Source: an uncultured Ruminococcus sp.
GTDB lineage: Bacteria; Bacillota; Clostridia; Oscillospirales; Acutalibacteraceae
Length of the DNA stretch: 57,131 nucleotides
NCBI GenBank assembly: GCA_900543095.1
Contig: UQQD01000011.1
Coordinates: forward strand, 1-57,131
Direction of reading: 5' to 3'
Position numbers and translations under genes: made by a program. Every line of letters begins with the position of its first letter. Positions within the stretch are counted from its first letter, which is position 1. The notes under the pieces were generated by a model. The model had not been told where the DNA came from. It saw only the letters and a program-made list of their open reading frames with translations, and searched no databases. Positions 24,373 to 32,187 of the stretch are shown one piece after another.

Positions 24373-25298
24373 ATTATCAATACAAAATAACGCTGTTTAC
24401 GCCGACCTATAACAGAGCGTACATAATAGACAGATTATATGAATCAATTAAACGGCAAACATACAGGGACTTTGAGTGGATTGTTTTTGACGACGGCTCA
24501 ACAGACAATACATCGGAGCTGGTCGACGGCTGGATAAAGGAAAATAATGATTTCCCTATAGTGTTTATGCAGGGGAAAAACGGCGGAAAATGCAGAGCTA
24601 CGAATCGTGCGTTGGAAAAAGCTCGGGGCGAGATTTTCTTTACCATAGACTCCGATGACTATTTAACAGACGACGCTTGTGAAAAGATAAATAACTGGAT
24701 GGAGTCTATCAGGGGCTTAGACGATTACTGCGGTATTGTAGCAAACCGCGGACAAACTCCTACGCAGACAAGAAACACCGTTTGGAGAACCGACCCAAAT
24801 ACCCCGTGGTACAACAAGCCTTATCGTGACGCAACGTTTTTGGAACGATATTCCGAGGCAACGCCGTATCCTATTGACGGAGAGCGCGCAGAAGTGTTCT
24901 GGACCGATATATTTAAAAAATATCCTTATCCCGAATTTGAAGGCGAAAACTTTATTACGCCTTGTATTCCGTGGAACAGAATGGCACATGACGGATATAA
25001 AATCAGGGTGTTTGAGGATATAATTTGGATATGGGAATACCTTGACGATGGATTAACGGTCAAGGGCGCAAATAACAGATTTTTAAAAAATCCGCAGGGA
25101 CATTTTTTATGGTATAGAGAAAAAATGGAGTTTTTGCACTATCCGCTGAGCAAAAAGCTGAAGATGTATTATACGTTTTACTGCGATTTTTCAAATATTC
25201 TCACAAAAAAGCAAGTTGCTGATTATTTAGGAGCACCGCGCGCATGGATTGGTCTTTGTGCATTGGTTCACAAGGCTAAGCATATTACAGGCAAGTAG
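24369..25298 (+). CDS. Family 2 (GT-A) glycosyltransferase
   Basis: A 309-residue glycosyltransferase. Motifs: LFTPTYNRAYII, FDDGSTDNTSELVDGW and TIDSDDYLTDDA, then a C-terminal region rich in Trp and Tyr. This is the type often seen adding galactose or glucose-like sugars in clostridial and streptococcal capsules, though substrate is not readable. It reads an in-frame CGG at 24453-24455 as an ordinary codon, which matters for comparing with the AT-rich end of the window. Confidence 0.9.
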   Translation: MNYQYKITLFTPTYNRAYIIDRLYESIKRQTYRDFEWIVFDDGSTDNTSELVDGWIKENNDFPIVFMQGKNGGKCRATNRALEKARGEIFFTIDSDDYLTDDACEKINNWMESIRGLDDYCGIVANRGQTPTQTRNTVWRTDPNTPWYNKPYRDATFLERYSEATPYPIDGERAEVFWTDIFKKYPYPEFEGENFITPCIPWNRMAHDGYKIRVFEDIIWIWEYLDDGLTVKGANNRFLKNPQGHFLWYREKMEFLHYPLSKKLKMYYTFYCDFSNILTKKQVADYLGAPRAWIGLCALVHKAKHITGK

Positions 25299-25357
25299 TT
25301 TAATCGGCGGTGAACCTGTTTGGATAAAAAGAGTTTTATGGGAAAAGAGGAATTGCT

Positions 25358-26569
25358 ATGCGAATTGCAATAGCCGGAACCGGATATGTCGGCTTATCAA
25401 ACGCTGTATTGTTGGCACAGCACAATGAAGTTATCGCTGTAGATATAGTTGACGAAAAGGTCAGTCTTATCAATAATAAAATATCGCCGATTGCAGACAA
25501 AGAAATCGAAGAATATCTTAAAAACGAAAAGCTTGATTTGACGGCAACCACCGACGCAGAGCTTGCATATTCAAACTCAGAGATTGTTATTATCGCAACG
25601 CCGACAAATTATGACTCCAAAACTAATTATTTTGACACGTCATCGGTTGAATCGGTTGTAAATCAAATTTCCGAGATAAATCCTGCCGCTGTAATTGTTA
25701 TTAAATCAACCGTACCGGTCGGTTACAGCAAAGAATTGTACAAAAAATATCCAAAGCTTAAAATATTGTTCAGCCCTGAATTTTTAAGGGAAGGACGAGC
25801 TTTATATGACAATCTGTATCCGTCAAGAATAATTGTCGGCGCTCCGCAGGATAAAAAGGACATTGCAGAGGAGTTTGCAAATCTTCTTAAGTCGGGAGCA
25901 AGAAAGGAAAACGTTCCTGTTTTAATTACAGATACCACGGAGGCGGAAGCAGTAAAGCTTTTTTCAAACACATACCTTGCGCTGAGAGTAAGTTATTTTA
26001 ACGAGCTTGATACATATGCGGAAATATACGGATTAAATTCTCAGCAGATTATCAAAGGCGTATGTTCGGATCCGAGAATCGGTGACTTTTATAATAATCC
26101 TTCGTTCGGTTACGGAGGTTATTGCCTGCCAAAAGACACCAAGCAGTTGTTGGCAAATTATGCCGATGTTCCCGAAGACTTAATAAAAGCTATAGTAAAT
26201 GCAAACCGTACAAGAAAAGATTTTATAGCCGAACAGGTGTTGAAAAAGGCGGGATATAATTTCAGTGAGTCGGGTGCCGATAATTCAAATACAGTGATTG
26301 GCATATATCGTTTAACTATGAAATCAAATTCCGATAATTTCAGGCAGTCATCAATTCAGGGCGTGATGAAGCGTTTAAAATCTTACGGCGTAAACGTTGT
26401 TATTTATGAACCGACCCTAAATGACGAGATGTTTTTTGATTACAGGGTTATCGGCTCATTCGATGAATTTTCAGAGATGTGCGATGTTATTGTTGCAAAC
26501 AGATATACAGTCGAGCTTGACAGATGCCGTGAAAAGGTTTACTCAAGAGATATATTTATGAGAGACTGA
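25358..26569 (+). CDS. ugd: UDP-glucose 6-dehydrogenase family enzyme
   Basis: A 403-residue NAD-dependent nucleotide-sugar dehydrogenase that oxidises UDP-glucose to UDP-glucuronate. The Rossmann motif GTGYVGLSN starts at residue 7; SPEFLREG near 143 and the catalytic Cys in FGYGGYCLPKD near 255 are intact. The C-terminal domain is the usual UDP-binding part. Start has GAGG upstream. It implies an acidic sugar in the polysaccharide. UDP-mannosaminuronate dehydrogenase is a less likely alternative. Confidence 0.9.
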   Translation: MRIAIAGTGYVGLSNAVLLAQHNEVIAVDIVDEKVSLINNKISPIADKEIEEYLKNEKLDLTATTDAELAYSNSEIVIIATPTNYDSKTNYFDTSSVESVVNQISEINPAAVIVIKSTVPVGYSKELYKKYPKLKILFSPEFLREGRALYDNLYPSRIIVGAPQDKKDIAEEFANLLKSGARKENVPVLITDTTEAEAVKLFSNTYLALRVSYFNELDTYAEIYGLNSQQIIKGVCSDPRIGDFYNNPSFGYGGYCLPKDTKQLLANYADVPEDLIKAIVNANRTRKDFIAEQVLKKAGYNFSESGADNSNTVIGIYRLTMKSNSDNFRQSSIQGVMKRLKSYGVNVVIYEPTLNDEMFFDYRVIGSFDEFSEMCDVIVANRYTVELDRCREKVYSRDIFMRD

Positions 26570-26607
26570 CGGAATAACCGGCACATCGGAACAAGGAGAA
26601 GATTTTG

Positions 26608-27405
26608 ATGATTCATCCTATACTGTCTGTACAGGCACATTATCAGACATATATGTTAAAGCATTTTAAAAACACAAAATACGGAAAAATTATGAAGGGG
26701 CTTCACAACAGTCATATCGGTGAAAGTTGTTTTATAATCGGAAACGGACCAAGCCTTAAGGCCGAAGATTTAAGTATGCTCAAAAAGAAAAACATAGATA
26801 CCTTTGCAGTAAACAGAATATACAAGATATTTTCTCAGACTGACTGGCGCCCGACTTATTATGTTAATACCGATGCGGTTCTGATAAGGGATTGTCTGGA
26901 TGAAGTGAATAAAATTGAGTCAAAAATGAAGTTTATACCGCTCCAAAATAAATATTATCTTGAAATAAACGTTGACAATGCAACATATTTTTTTAGAAAT
27001 GATATAAGAGCAAACGACCAGCCGGAAATGTTTTCGCTTGATTGCACCAATCAGGTTAATATGCGAGGAACAGTTACTATTGCTTGTATGCAGCTTGCGA
27101 TGCATTTAGGATATAAAAATATTTATTTACTCGGCATAGATCATAACTTTGACAAAATAATTACCGAATCGGGAGAAATAGTAATTGACACGAGCGTGAA
27201 GAATTATTTTTGTGATTCATATGATGATGATGTTATTAATGAAGTTCAACATGATGTAGGCACTACAACAAGAGCATATATGGATGTAAAAAAATTTATT
27301 GATAATACGGATGTAAAAATATATAATGCTTCTCGACAAACTAAATTAGATGTGTTTCCTAAAGTGGATTTTGATACAATAATCAGTAAGGATTTTAATA
27401 AATGA
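26608..27405 (+). CDS. DUF115/sialyltransferase-like (GT42-fold) glycosyltransferase
   Basis: A 265-residue protein from ATG 26608 (AAGGAG upstream; a TTG three bases earlier is possible). It opens with CFIIGNGPSLKAEDL near 33, the CMP-sugar-binding signature shared by the DUF115/MptE-like and CstI/II sialyltransferase families, and has RGTVTIACMQLAMHLGYKNI followed by LLGIDHNF near 155-190, matching the CstII block of the same layout. Known relatives use CMP-activated nonulosonic acids. Its place right before wzx and the CMP-Kdo genes suggests that it transfers Kdo, which is inference. Confidence 0.7.
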   Translation: MIHPILSVQAHYQTYMLKHFKNTKYGKIMKGLHNSHIGESCFIIGNGPSLKAEDLSMLKKKNIDTFAVNRIYKIFSQTDWRPTYYVNTDAVLIRDCLDEVNKIESKMKFIPLQNKYYLEINVDNATYFFRNDIRANDQPEMFSLDCTNQVNMRGTVTIACMQLAMHLGYKNIYLLGIDHNFDKIITESGEIVIDTSVKNYFCDSYDDDVINEVQHDVGTTTRAYMDVKKFIDNTDVKIYNASRQTKLDVFPKVDFDTIISKDFNK

Positions 27406-28946
27406 GCATAAAAAATAAAAGTCAAGTAAGAATAGGTGCTGTACTTTCATATCTGAATATGGGAATAGGAAGTATAATTCCGATGGTTTATACACCGCTT
27501 ATGTTGAGCCTGCTTGGTCAAAGCGAGTATGGACTGTATAAGCTTTCCTCTTCCGCAACAAGCTATCTTTCACTTGTTTCATTCGGGGTAGGTTCCGCTA
27601 TAGTCAGATACCTGGTTATGCTGAGAGCGAAAGGCGACAAAGAAGGCGAGTCTCAGATGCTGGGACTCTTTAATACCATATTTTTTGTTATTTCTGCAAT
27701 TTCTCTGATGTTGGGCTTGCTGTTAACCTTTAATCTCCCGATTTTTTACGGGAATGCTTTGAATGATTCGGAATTGTATGAAATGCGTATAATTGTTTTT
27801 ATTCTAAGCATATCAATAGCAATAAATTTTTCTGCAACCCCATATTCCTCTGTGGTAAGCTGTCACGAAAAATTCCTGTTTTTACAGTTAATTAACATAT
27901 TGACTACGGTGATTTTACCTGTCTCAAATATTGTTGTGTTGCTTTTGGGATTTAGGGCAATAGGAATGACTGCCTGCTCGCTGGTATTGAATATTATAAC
28001 AAGAATAGTTTATATAATTTATGTTAAAAAGATTATAGGTATAAAGGCTAAGTACACAAATATGCCTAAAAACTTGCTGAAGGAAATTCTTTTCTTTTCG
28101 TTTTGGGTATTTGTATCAGATGTTGTCAATCAGCTCTATAATGCAACCGATACTGTAATAATAGGCATGATTCCTGCACTTGCAACAACGGGAGTAGCGG
28201 TATATAATATCGGTGCGGTATTTAGCGGAATGATGAATAGCTTTTCATACGGTATAAGCGGTGTTCTTACCCCGAAGATTAATATGTATGTTTTTAAGGG
28301 TGCAACTAATACAGAGTTAACTGATGTTATGATTAAATTCGGAAGGCTTCAGGCGTATTTAATTTCGTTAATATGTTTTGGATTTATTTCGTTTGGGCAA
28401 CCTTTTATCCGACTTTGGGCAGGTGAAGAGTACGGAGAAGCTTATTGGGTGGCTATATGTATGATGATACCGCTTTGTATTCCTCTTATGCAGAATGTTG
28501 CATTACAGATAATGCGTGCGAGAAATAAGCACAAGTTCAGATCAATTGTTTTTTTGGTTGTTGCAATAGCTAATGCGGTTGGAACATGGTTTGCGGTTCA
28601 CGATTTTGGAATAATCGGTGCGGCGTTAGTTTCAGGTATTGCGTATACAATCGGACCGGTAATTATTATGAATATTTTTTATAAGAGAGCTATGGGATTA
28701 GAAATTATGCGCTTTTGGAAATCAATAATACCGATATTAATTTGTCCGTTAGCACTTTCTGTATTAACAAAAACATTAGAAATATGGTACAGTTTTGATT
28801 CACTTTATTTACTGTTATTTGGAATTACAGCATTTGTACTGATATTTGCGGTAATAAGTTGGAAGCTTGTTATGAATGATTATGAGAAAGATATTTTCAG
28901 ACAACCAATAAGAGGAGTATTGAAAAAACTAAGGAGGAGCAATTAA
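27402..28946 (+). CDS. wzx: Polysaccharide flippase (Wzx/RfbX, MOP superfamily)
   Basis: A 514-residue protein with about 14 membrane segments, the usual Wzx topology. The N-terminal part (MVYTPLMLSLLGQSEYGLYKL) is the characteristic start of polysaccharide-specific MOP transporters. It flips undecaprenyl-linked repeat units to the outer face for the Wzy-type polymerase at 12553. The start overlaps the previous gene by four bases. Confidence 0.92.
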   Translation: MSIKNKSQVRIGAVLSYLNMGIGSIIPMVYTPLMLSLLGQSEYGLYKLSSSATSYLSLVSFGVGSAIVRYLVMLRAKGDKEGESQMLGLFNTIFFVISAISLMLGLLLTFNLPIFYGNALNDSELYEMRIIVFILSISIAINFSATPYSSVVSCHEKFLFLQLINILTTVILPVSNIVVLLLGFRAIGMTACSLVLNIITRIVYIIYVKKIIGIKAKYTNMPKNLLKEILFFSFWVFVSDVVNQLYNATDTVIIGMIPALATTGVAVYNIGAVFSGMMNSFSYGISGVLTPKINMYVFKGATNTELTDVMIKFGRLQAYLISLICFGFISFGQPFIRLWAGEEYGEAYWVAICMMIPLCIPLMQNVALQIMRARNKHKFRSIVFLVVAIANAVGTWFAVHDFGIIGAALVSGIAYTIGPVIIMNIFYKRAMGLEIMRFWKSIIPILICPLALSVLTKTLEIWYSFDSLYLLLFGITAFVLIFAVISWKLVMNDYEKDIFRQPIRGVLKKLRRSN

Positions 28947-28947
28947 T

Positions 28948-29685
28948 ATGAAAATTATAGGAATGATACCTGCGCGCGGCGGCTCAACAAGATTTAATAA
29001 CAAACCCTTATCGTTAATTTGCGGAAAGCCAATGGTTTATTGGGTATGGAAGCATAGCAAAGAAGTGGAATGTTTTGATGAGGTATATGTTGCTACCGAC
29101 AGCAATGAAATCGGACAAATCGCTGAAGGCTTTGGCGCAAAAGTAATAATGACATCTCCTGATTGTGAAACGGCAACAGAAAGATTATATGAGGTTTCAA
29201 AAAAGGTTTCTGCAGATCTATATGTAATGGTAAACGGTGACGAACCACTGGTTACAGCTAAAGATATTGTAAAATGCATACCGGACTCAATTCCGAATGA
29301 CGGATTTTATGTATCAAATCTTATGACTGATTTTTCTAATCCTGTTGAGGTGGTTGACCCAACAAACCTCAAAATTGTAACAAACAAGGATGGAATATGT
29401 TTATTTATCTCAAGAGCACCGATACCGTTTCCAAAGGGTGAAATGAATTATGCGTATCAGAAATTTGTAGGAGTCGGAGCGTTTACAAATAAAGCGCTTG
29501 AATACTATCACAACACCCCAAGAGGTCCGGTTGAGAAAATTGAAGAAAATGACTCATTCAGATTCATAGAAAACAGAAAAGACTGTTATTATATAAATGC
29601 ACATTGCAAAACCTTGTCTGTTGATACCCCAAAAGACAGAGTACAGGTTGAAAGATATATGATTGAAAATAATATTACGGATTGA
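28948..29685 (+). CDS. kdsB: CMP-Kdo synthetase (3-deoxy-manno-octulosonate cytidylyltransferase)
   Basis: A 245-residue nucleotidyltransferase. The CTP-binding loop MIPARGGSTRFNNKPL is at 6-21, followed by EVYVATDS and MVNGDEPLV, which are KdsB landmarks. It activates Kdo to CMP-Kdo. The flanking kdsA, kdsD and kdsC genes make KdsB far more likely than a sialate or pseudaminate CMP-synthetase. Confidence 0.9.
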   Translation: MKIIGMIPARGGSTRFNNKPLSLICGKPMVYWVWKHSKEVECFDEVYVATDSNEIGQIAEGFGAKVIMTSPDCETATERLYEVSKKVSADLYVMVNGDEPLVTAKDIVKCIPDSIPNDGFYVSNLMTDFSNPVEVVDPTNLKIVTNKDGICLFISRAPIPFPKGEMNYAYQKFVGVGAFTNKALEYYHNTPRGPVEKIEENDSFRFIENRKDCYYINAHCKTLSVDTPKDRVQVERYMIENNITD

Positions 29686-29697
29686 TTGGAGAGTATT

Positions 29698-30468
29698 ATG
29701 TTTAAACTTATTGCAGGTCCTTGTTCCATTGAATCGGAAGAAATGGCACTGATGATTGCGGATAAGATGAAAGATGTAACCGATAGACTCGGAATAGAGT
29801 ACACTTTTAAGGGTTCGTTTGATAAAGCAAACAGAACATCTCTTCACAGCAAAAGAGGATTGGGAATAGATGAGGGCTTGCGTATTTTGCAAAAGGTTAA
29901 GGATACATACAATATTCCGGTTGCAACCGATATTCATGAATCATGGCAGGCTGAACCGGTAGGAAAGGTTTGCGACATTGTCCAAATCCCCGCATTTTTG
30001 TGCAGACAGACCGATCTGCTGGTTGCCGCTGCAAAAACCGGCAAATGTGTTAATATAAAAAAAGCCCAATTCCTTGCACCTTGGGATATGAAAAATTGTT
30101 TGCAAAAGGTAGTTGAAAGCGGCAACACCAATGTCATGCTGTGCGAAAGGGGCACATGCTTCGGCTATAACATGCTTGTAGTTGATATGACCGGACTCAT
30201 AGAGATGAAGAAATTCGGATATCCTGTCATTTTTGATGCCACTCATTCAGTGCAAAAGCCCGGAGGGAACGGCGATTGCACAGGAGGCAACAGAGAGTAT
30301 GTTGAGTACCTTGCAAAGGCTGCTGTTGCGGTCGGAGTTGACGGACTGTTTATGGAAACGCATCCGACTCCTGACAAAGCATGGTCAGACGGTCCGAATA
30401 TGGTATATTTGGATAAAATGGAAGATTTGCTTAAAAAGGTTATAAAGGTTTATGAGGCGGTGAATTAA
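29698..30468 (+). CDS. kdsA: Kdo-8-phosphate synthase
   Basis: A 256-residue TIM-barrel aldol-type synthase condensing phosphoenolpyruvate with arabinose-5-phosphate. Landmarks: IAGPCSIES at 4-12, KGSFDKANRTS near 42, TDIHE, and FDATHSVQKPGG near 180, all characteristic of KdsA rather than of DAHP synthase. ATG 29698 has GGAGAG upstream; an in-frame ATG 12 bases earlier is less likely. A Cys in ERGTCFGY versus metal-free variants could not be assigned. Confidence 0.95.
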   Translation: MFKLIAGPCSIESEEMALMIADKMKDVTDRLGIEYTFKGSFDKANRTSLHSKRGLGIDEGLRILQKVKDTYNIPVATDIHESWQAEPVGKVCDIVQIPAFLCRQTDLLVAAAKTGKCVNIKKAQFLAPWDMKNCLQKVVESGNTNVMLCERGTCFGYNMLVVDMTGLIEMKKFGYPVIFDATHSVQKPGGNGDCTGGNREYVEYLAKAAVAVGVDGLFMETHPTPDKAWSDGPNMVYLDKMEDLLKKVIKVYEAVN

Positions 30469-30470
30469 TT

Positions 30471-31439
30471 ATGGCAGAAATTGACATTCTTAACGAGGGA
30501 AAAAATTTATTTGACACCGAAATTGAGGCAATGGAAACAGTAAAGAACGCACTTGATGAAAGGTTTGTTGAAATAGTTGAGCTTATTTGTGATTGCAAGG
30601 GTAAGGTTGTAATTACAGGTATGGGTAAACCGGGACACGTAGGAGGCAAAATTGCAGCAACAATGGCAAGCCTTGGAACTCCATCGTTCTTTTTACACCC
30701 GGCCGAAGCTCTGCACGGAGACCTTGGTATGCTTGATGAGAAAGACATTGTTATTGCAATTTCATTTTCCGGTGAAAGCGAGGAAGTAACAAAATTAATT
30801 CCGAGTTTAAAACTTATCGGAGTTACACTTGTAGGAGTTTCCGGAAATGCAGACAGTACCCTTATAAAATTAAGTGACTATTCATTTGTATTTCCGCCAA
30901 TCAAAGAAGCGTGTGCACTCAATCTTGCACCAACTTCAAGCACAACTGTTGCACTTGCTTTCGGAGATGCTCTTGCCGTTTGTGCTTCTAAAATCTACGG
31001 CTTTAGCGAAAAGAATTTTGCCTTGTTTCATCCGGCGGGTTCACTTGGCAAAAAGCTTATTACAAAAGTTAAAGATTTGATGAAGTCGGGCGAAGACAAT
31101 CCTGTTGTTTGCAGCAACACACAGCTGAAAGACGCCATTGTTGTTATGAGCAAAAAAGCACTTGGTATTGTTAATATTGTAAAAGACGATAAATTGGTCG
31201 GTGTATTTACAGACGGCGATTTAAGAAGAACATTATCTAAACAAATTGATGTTTATAATATAATCATTGATGATTTGATGATAAAAAATCCGATTGTAGT
31301 TTCTCCTGATATTCTCGCTGTTGAAGCACTTAAAATTATGAACAATAAAAATATTTCCGCATTACCTGTTTTGGATAACAATAAACTTGTTGGCACAATA
31401 CGAATTAATGATATAACGGGAATGGGCATCGTATTATGA
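30471..31439 (+). CDS. kdsD: Arabinose-5-phosphate isomerase
   Basis: A 322-residue protein with an N-terminal SIS sugar isomerase domain (VVITGMGKPGHVGGK near 45, SFSGESEE near 100, FHPAGSLGK near 187) and two C-terminal CBS domains (about 205-322). It converts ribulose-5-phosphate to arabinose-5-phosphate, the KdsA substrate. It lies two bases after kdsA and overlaps kdsC by four bases. Confidence 0.93.
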   Translation: MAEIDILNEGKNLFDTEIEAMETVKNALDERFVEIVELICDCKGKVVITGMGKPGHVGGKIAATMASLGTPSFFLHPAEALHGDLGMLDEKDIVIAISFSGESEEVTKLIPSLKLIGVTLVGVSGNADSTLIKLSDYSFVFPPIKEACALNLAPTSSTTVALAFGDALAVCASKIYGFSEKNFALFHPAGSLGKKLITKVKDLMKSGEDNPVVCSNTQLKDAIVVMSKKALGIVNIVKDDKLVGVFTDGDLRRTLSKQIDVYNIIIDDLMIKNPIVVSPDILAVEALKIMNNKNISALPVLDNNKLVGTIRINDITGMGIVL

Positions 31440-31909
31440 CAGATAAATATAAAAACATAAAAATGCTGGCTATGGATGTTGACGGCACATTGACAGACGG
31501 TAAGATTTATTACGGCAGCAAGGGCGAAATTTTCAAAGCCTTTGATGTTCGTGATGGATACCGACTGATAAAGTGCAGGGAGTACGGTATTATTACGGCA
31601 ATAATTACCGGTAAGACCTCAGAGATAGTCGAAGGCAGAGCAAAAGATTTGAAAATTGCGGAAGTTCATCAAAATGTTCCCGATAAAATCAATGTGTTGA
31701 AACATTTGATGGAAAAATATGGTCTTAAACGGGAACAGGTAGCATATATAGGCGACGATGTTAATGATATTGAGTGCCTTCGGTATTGCGGTTTTTCTGC
31801 ATGCCCTAAGGATGCGCTTGAGGAAGTTAAAAATAGTGTTGATTACGTTTGTAATAATATCGGCGGTCATGGTGCTGTAAGGGAAATTATTGATTTAATT
31901 ATCGGCTGA
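31436..31909 (+). CDS. kdsC: Kdo-8-phosphate phosphatase (HAD family)
   Basis: A 157-residue HAD phosphatase. The nucleophile motif AMDVDGTLTDG is at 12-22, DVRDG near 38 is specific for KdsC, the Thr/Lys motifs ITGKTSE and the acidic GDDVNDIE near 103 complete the site. It frees Kdo from its phosphate before KdsB. It is the last gene of the main operon. Confidence 0.93.
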   Translation: MTDKYKNIKMLAMDVDGTLTDGKIYYGSKGEIFKAFDVRDGYRLIKCREYGIITAIITGKTSEIVEGRAKDLKIAEVHQNVPDKINVLKHLMEKYGLKREQVAYIGDDVNDIECLRYCGFSACPKDALEEVKNSVDYVCNNIGGHGAVREIIDLIIG

Positions 31910-31920
31910 TGGTAAAATCC

Positions 31921-32053
31921 AAGTGCAAGCGACACCCGCCTTTTAATCGGCGAGTGCCACAGCAGAATTTCAACGGAGTTGTTTCTCCCGCTGAAACCCT
32001 GAGAAGCTGACGCTCCTTTGCACTGCCTGCAGCCTGTTGCACGCTCTGATTTA
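31921..32053 (+). repeat. R2 structured repeat (copy C3)
   Basis: Closing stem AGTGCA (31922-31927) with TGCACT (32019-32024); internal hairpins CGCC/GGCG and TTTCAACGG/CCGCTGAAA, and an AGC/GCT mini-hairpin. The first hairpin is inverted relative to the copy at 47073. It lies after the kdsC stop and before the capD promoter, so here it would be in the 3' end of the long operon. Confidence 0.65.
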
Positions 32054-32058
32054 TATAT

Positions 32059-32087
32059 TTGACATAACTTCAAGATTAATGTATAAT
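32059..32087 (+). promoter_or_regulatory. Sigma-A promoter of the capD-glmS-rfbAB unit
   Basis: Consensus TTGACA (32059-32064), 17 bases, TATAAT (32082-32087). Predicted start near 32094, giving a leader of about 94 bases. Confidence 0.85.
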
Positions 32088-32108
32088 TATATTAGATTAC
32101 TGTACCTT

Positions 32109-32135
32109 TATCCTATAAATTTTATTTATAGGATA
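32109..32135 (+). promoter_or_regulatory. Leader hairpin upstream of capD
   Basis: A perfect 11-bp AT-rich stem (arms TATCCTATAAA and TTTATAGGATA) with a 5-base loop, about 15 bases into the predicted leader. The run after it is AAATTTTT rather than a clean T tract, so it may be an mRNA-stabilising or attenuation hairpin. Confidence 0.5.
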
Positions 32136-32187
32136 TAAAATTTTTGTAAAGTTTTATATAATTTATCAGGTTAGAGGGAAATTGTGA

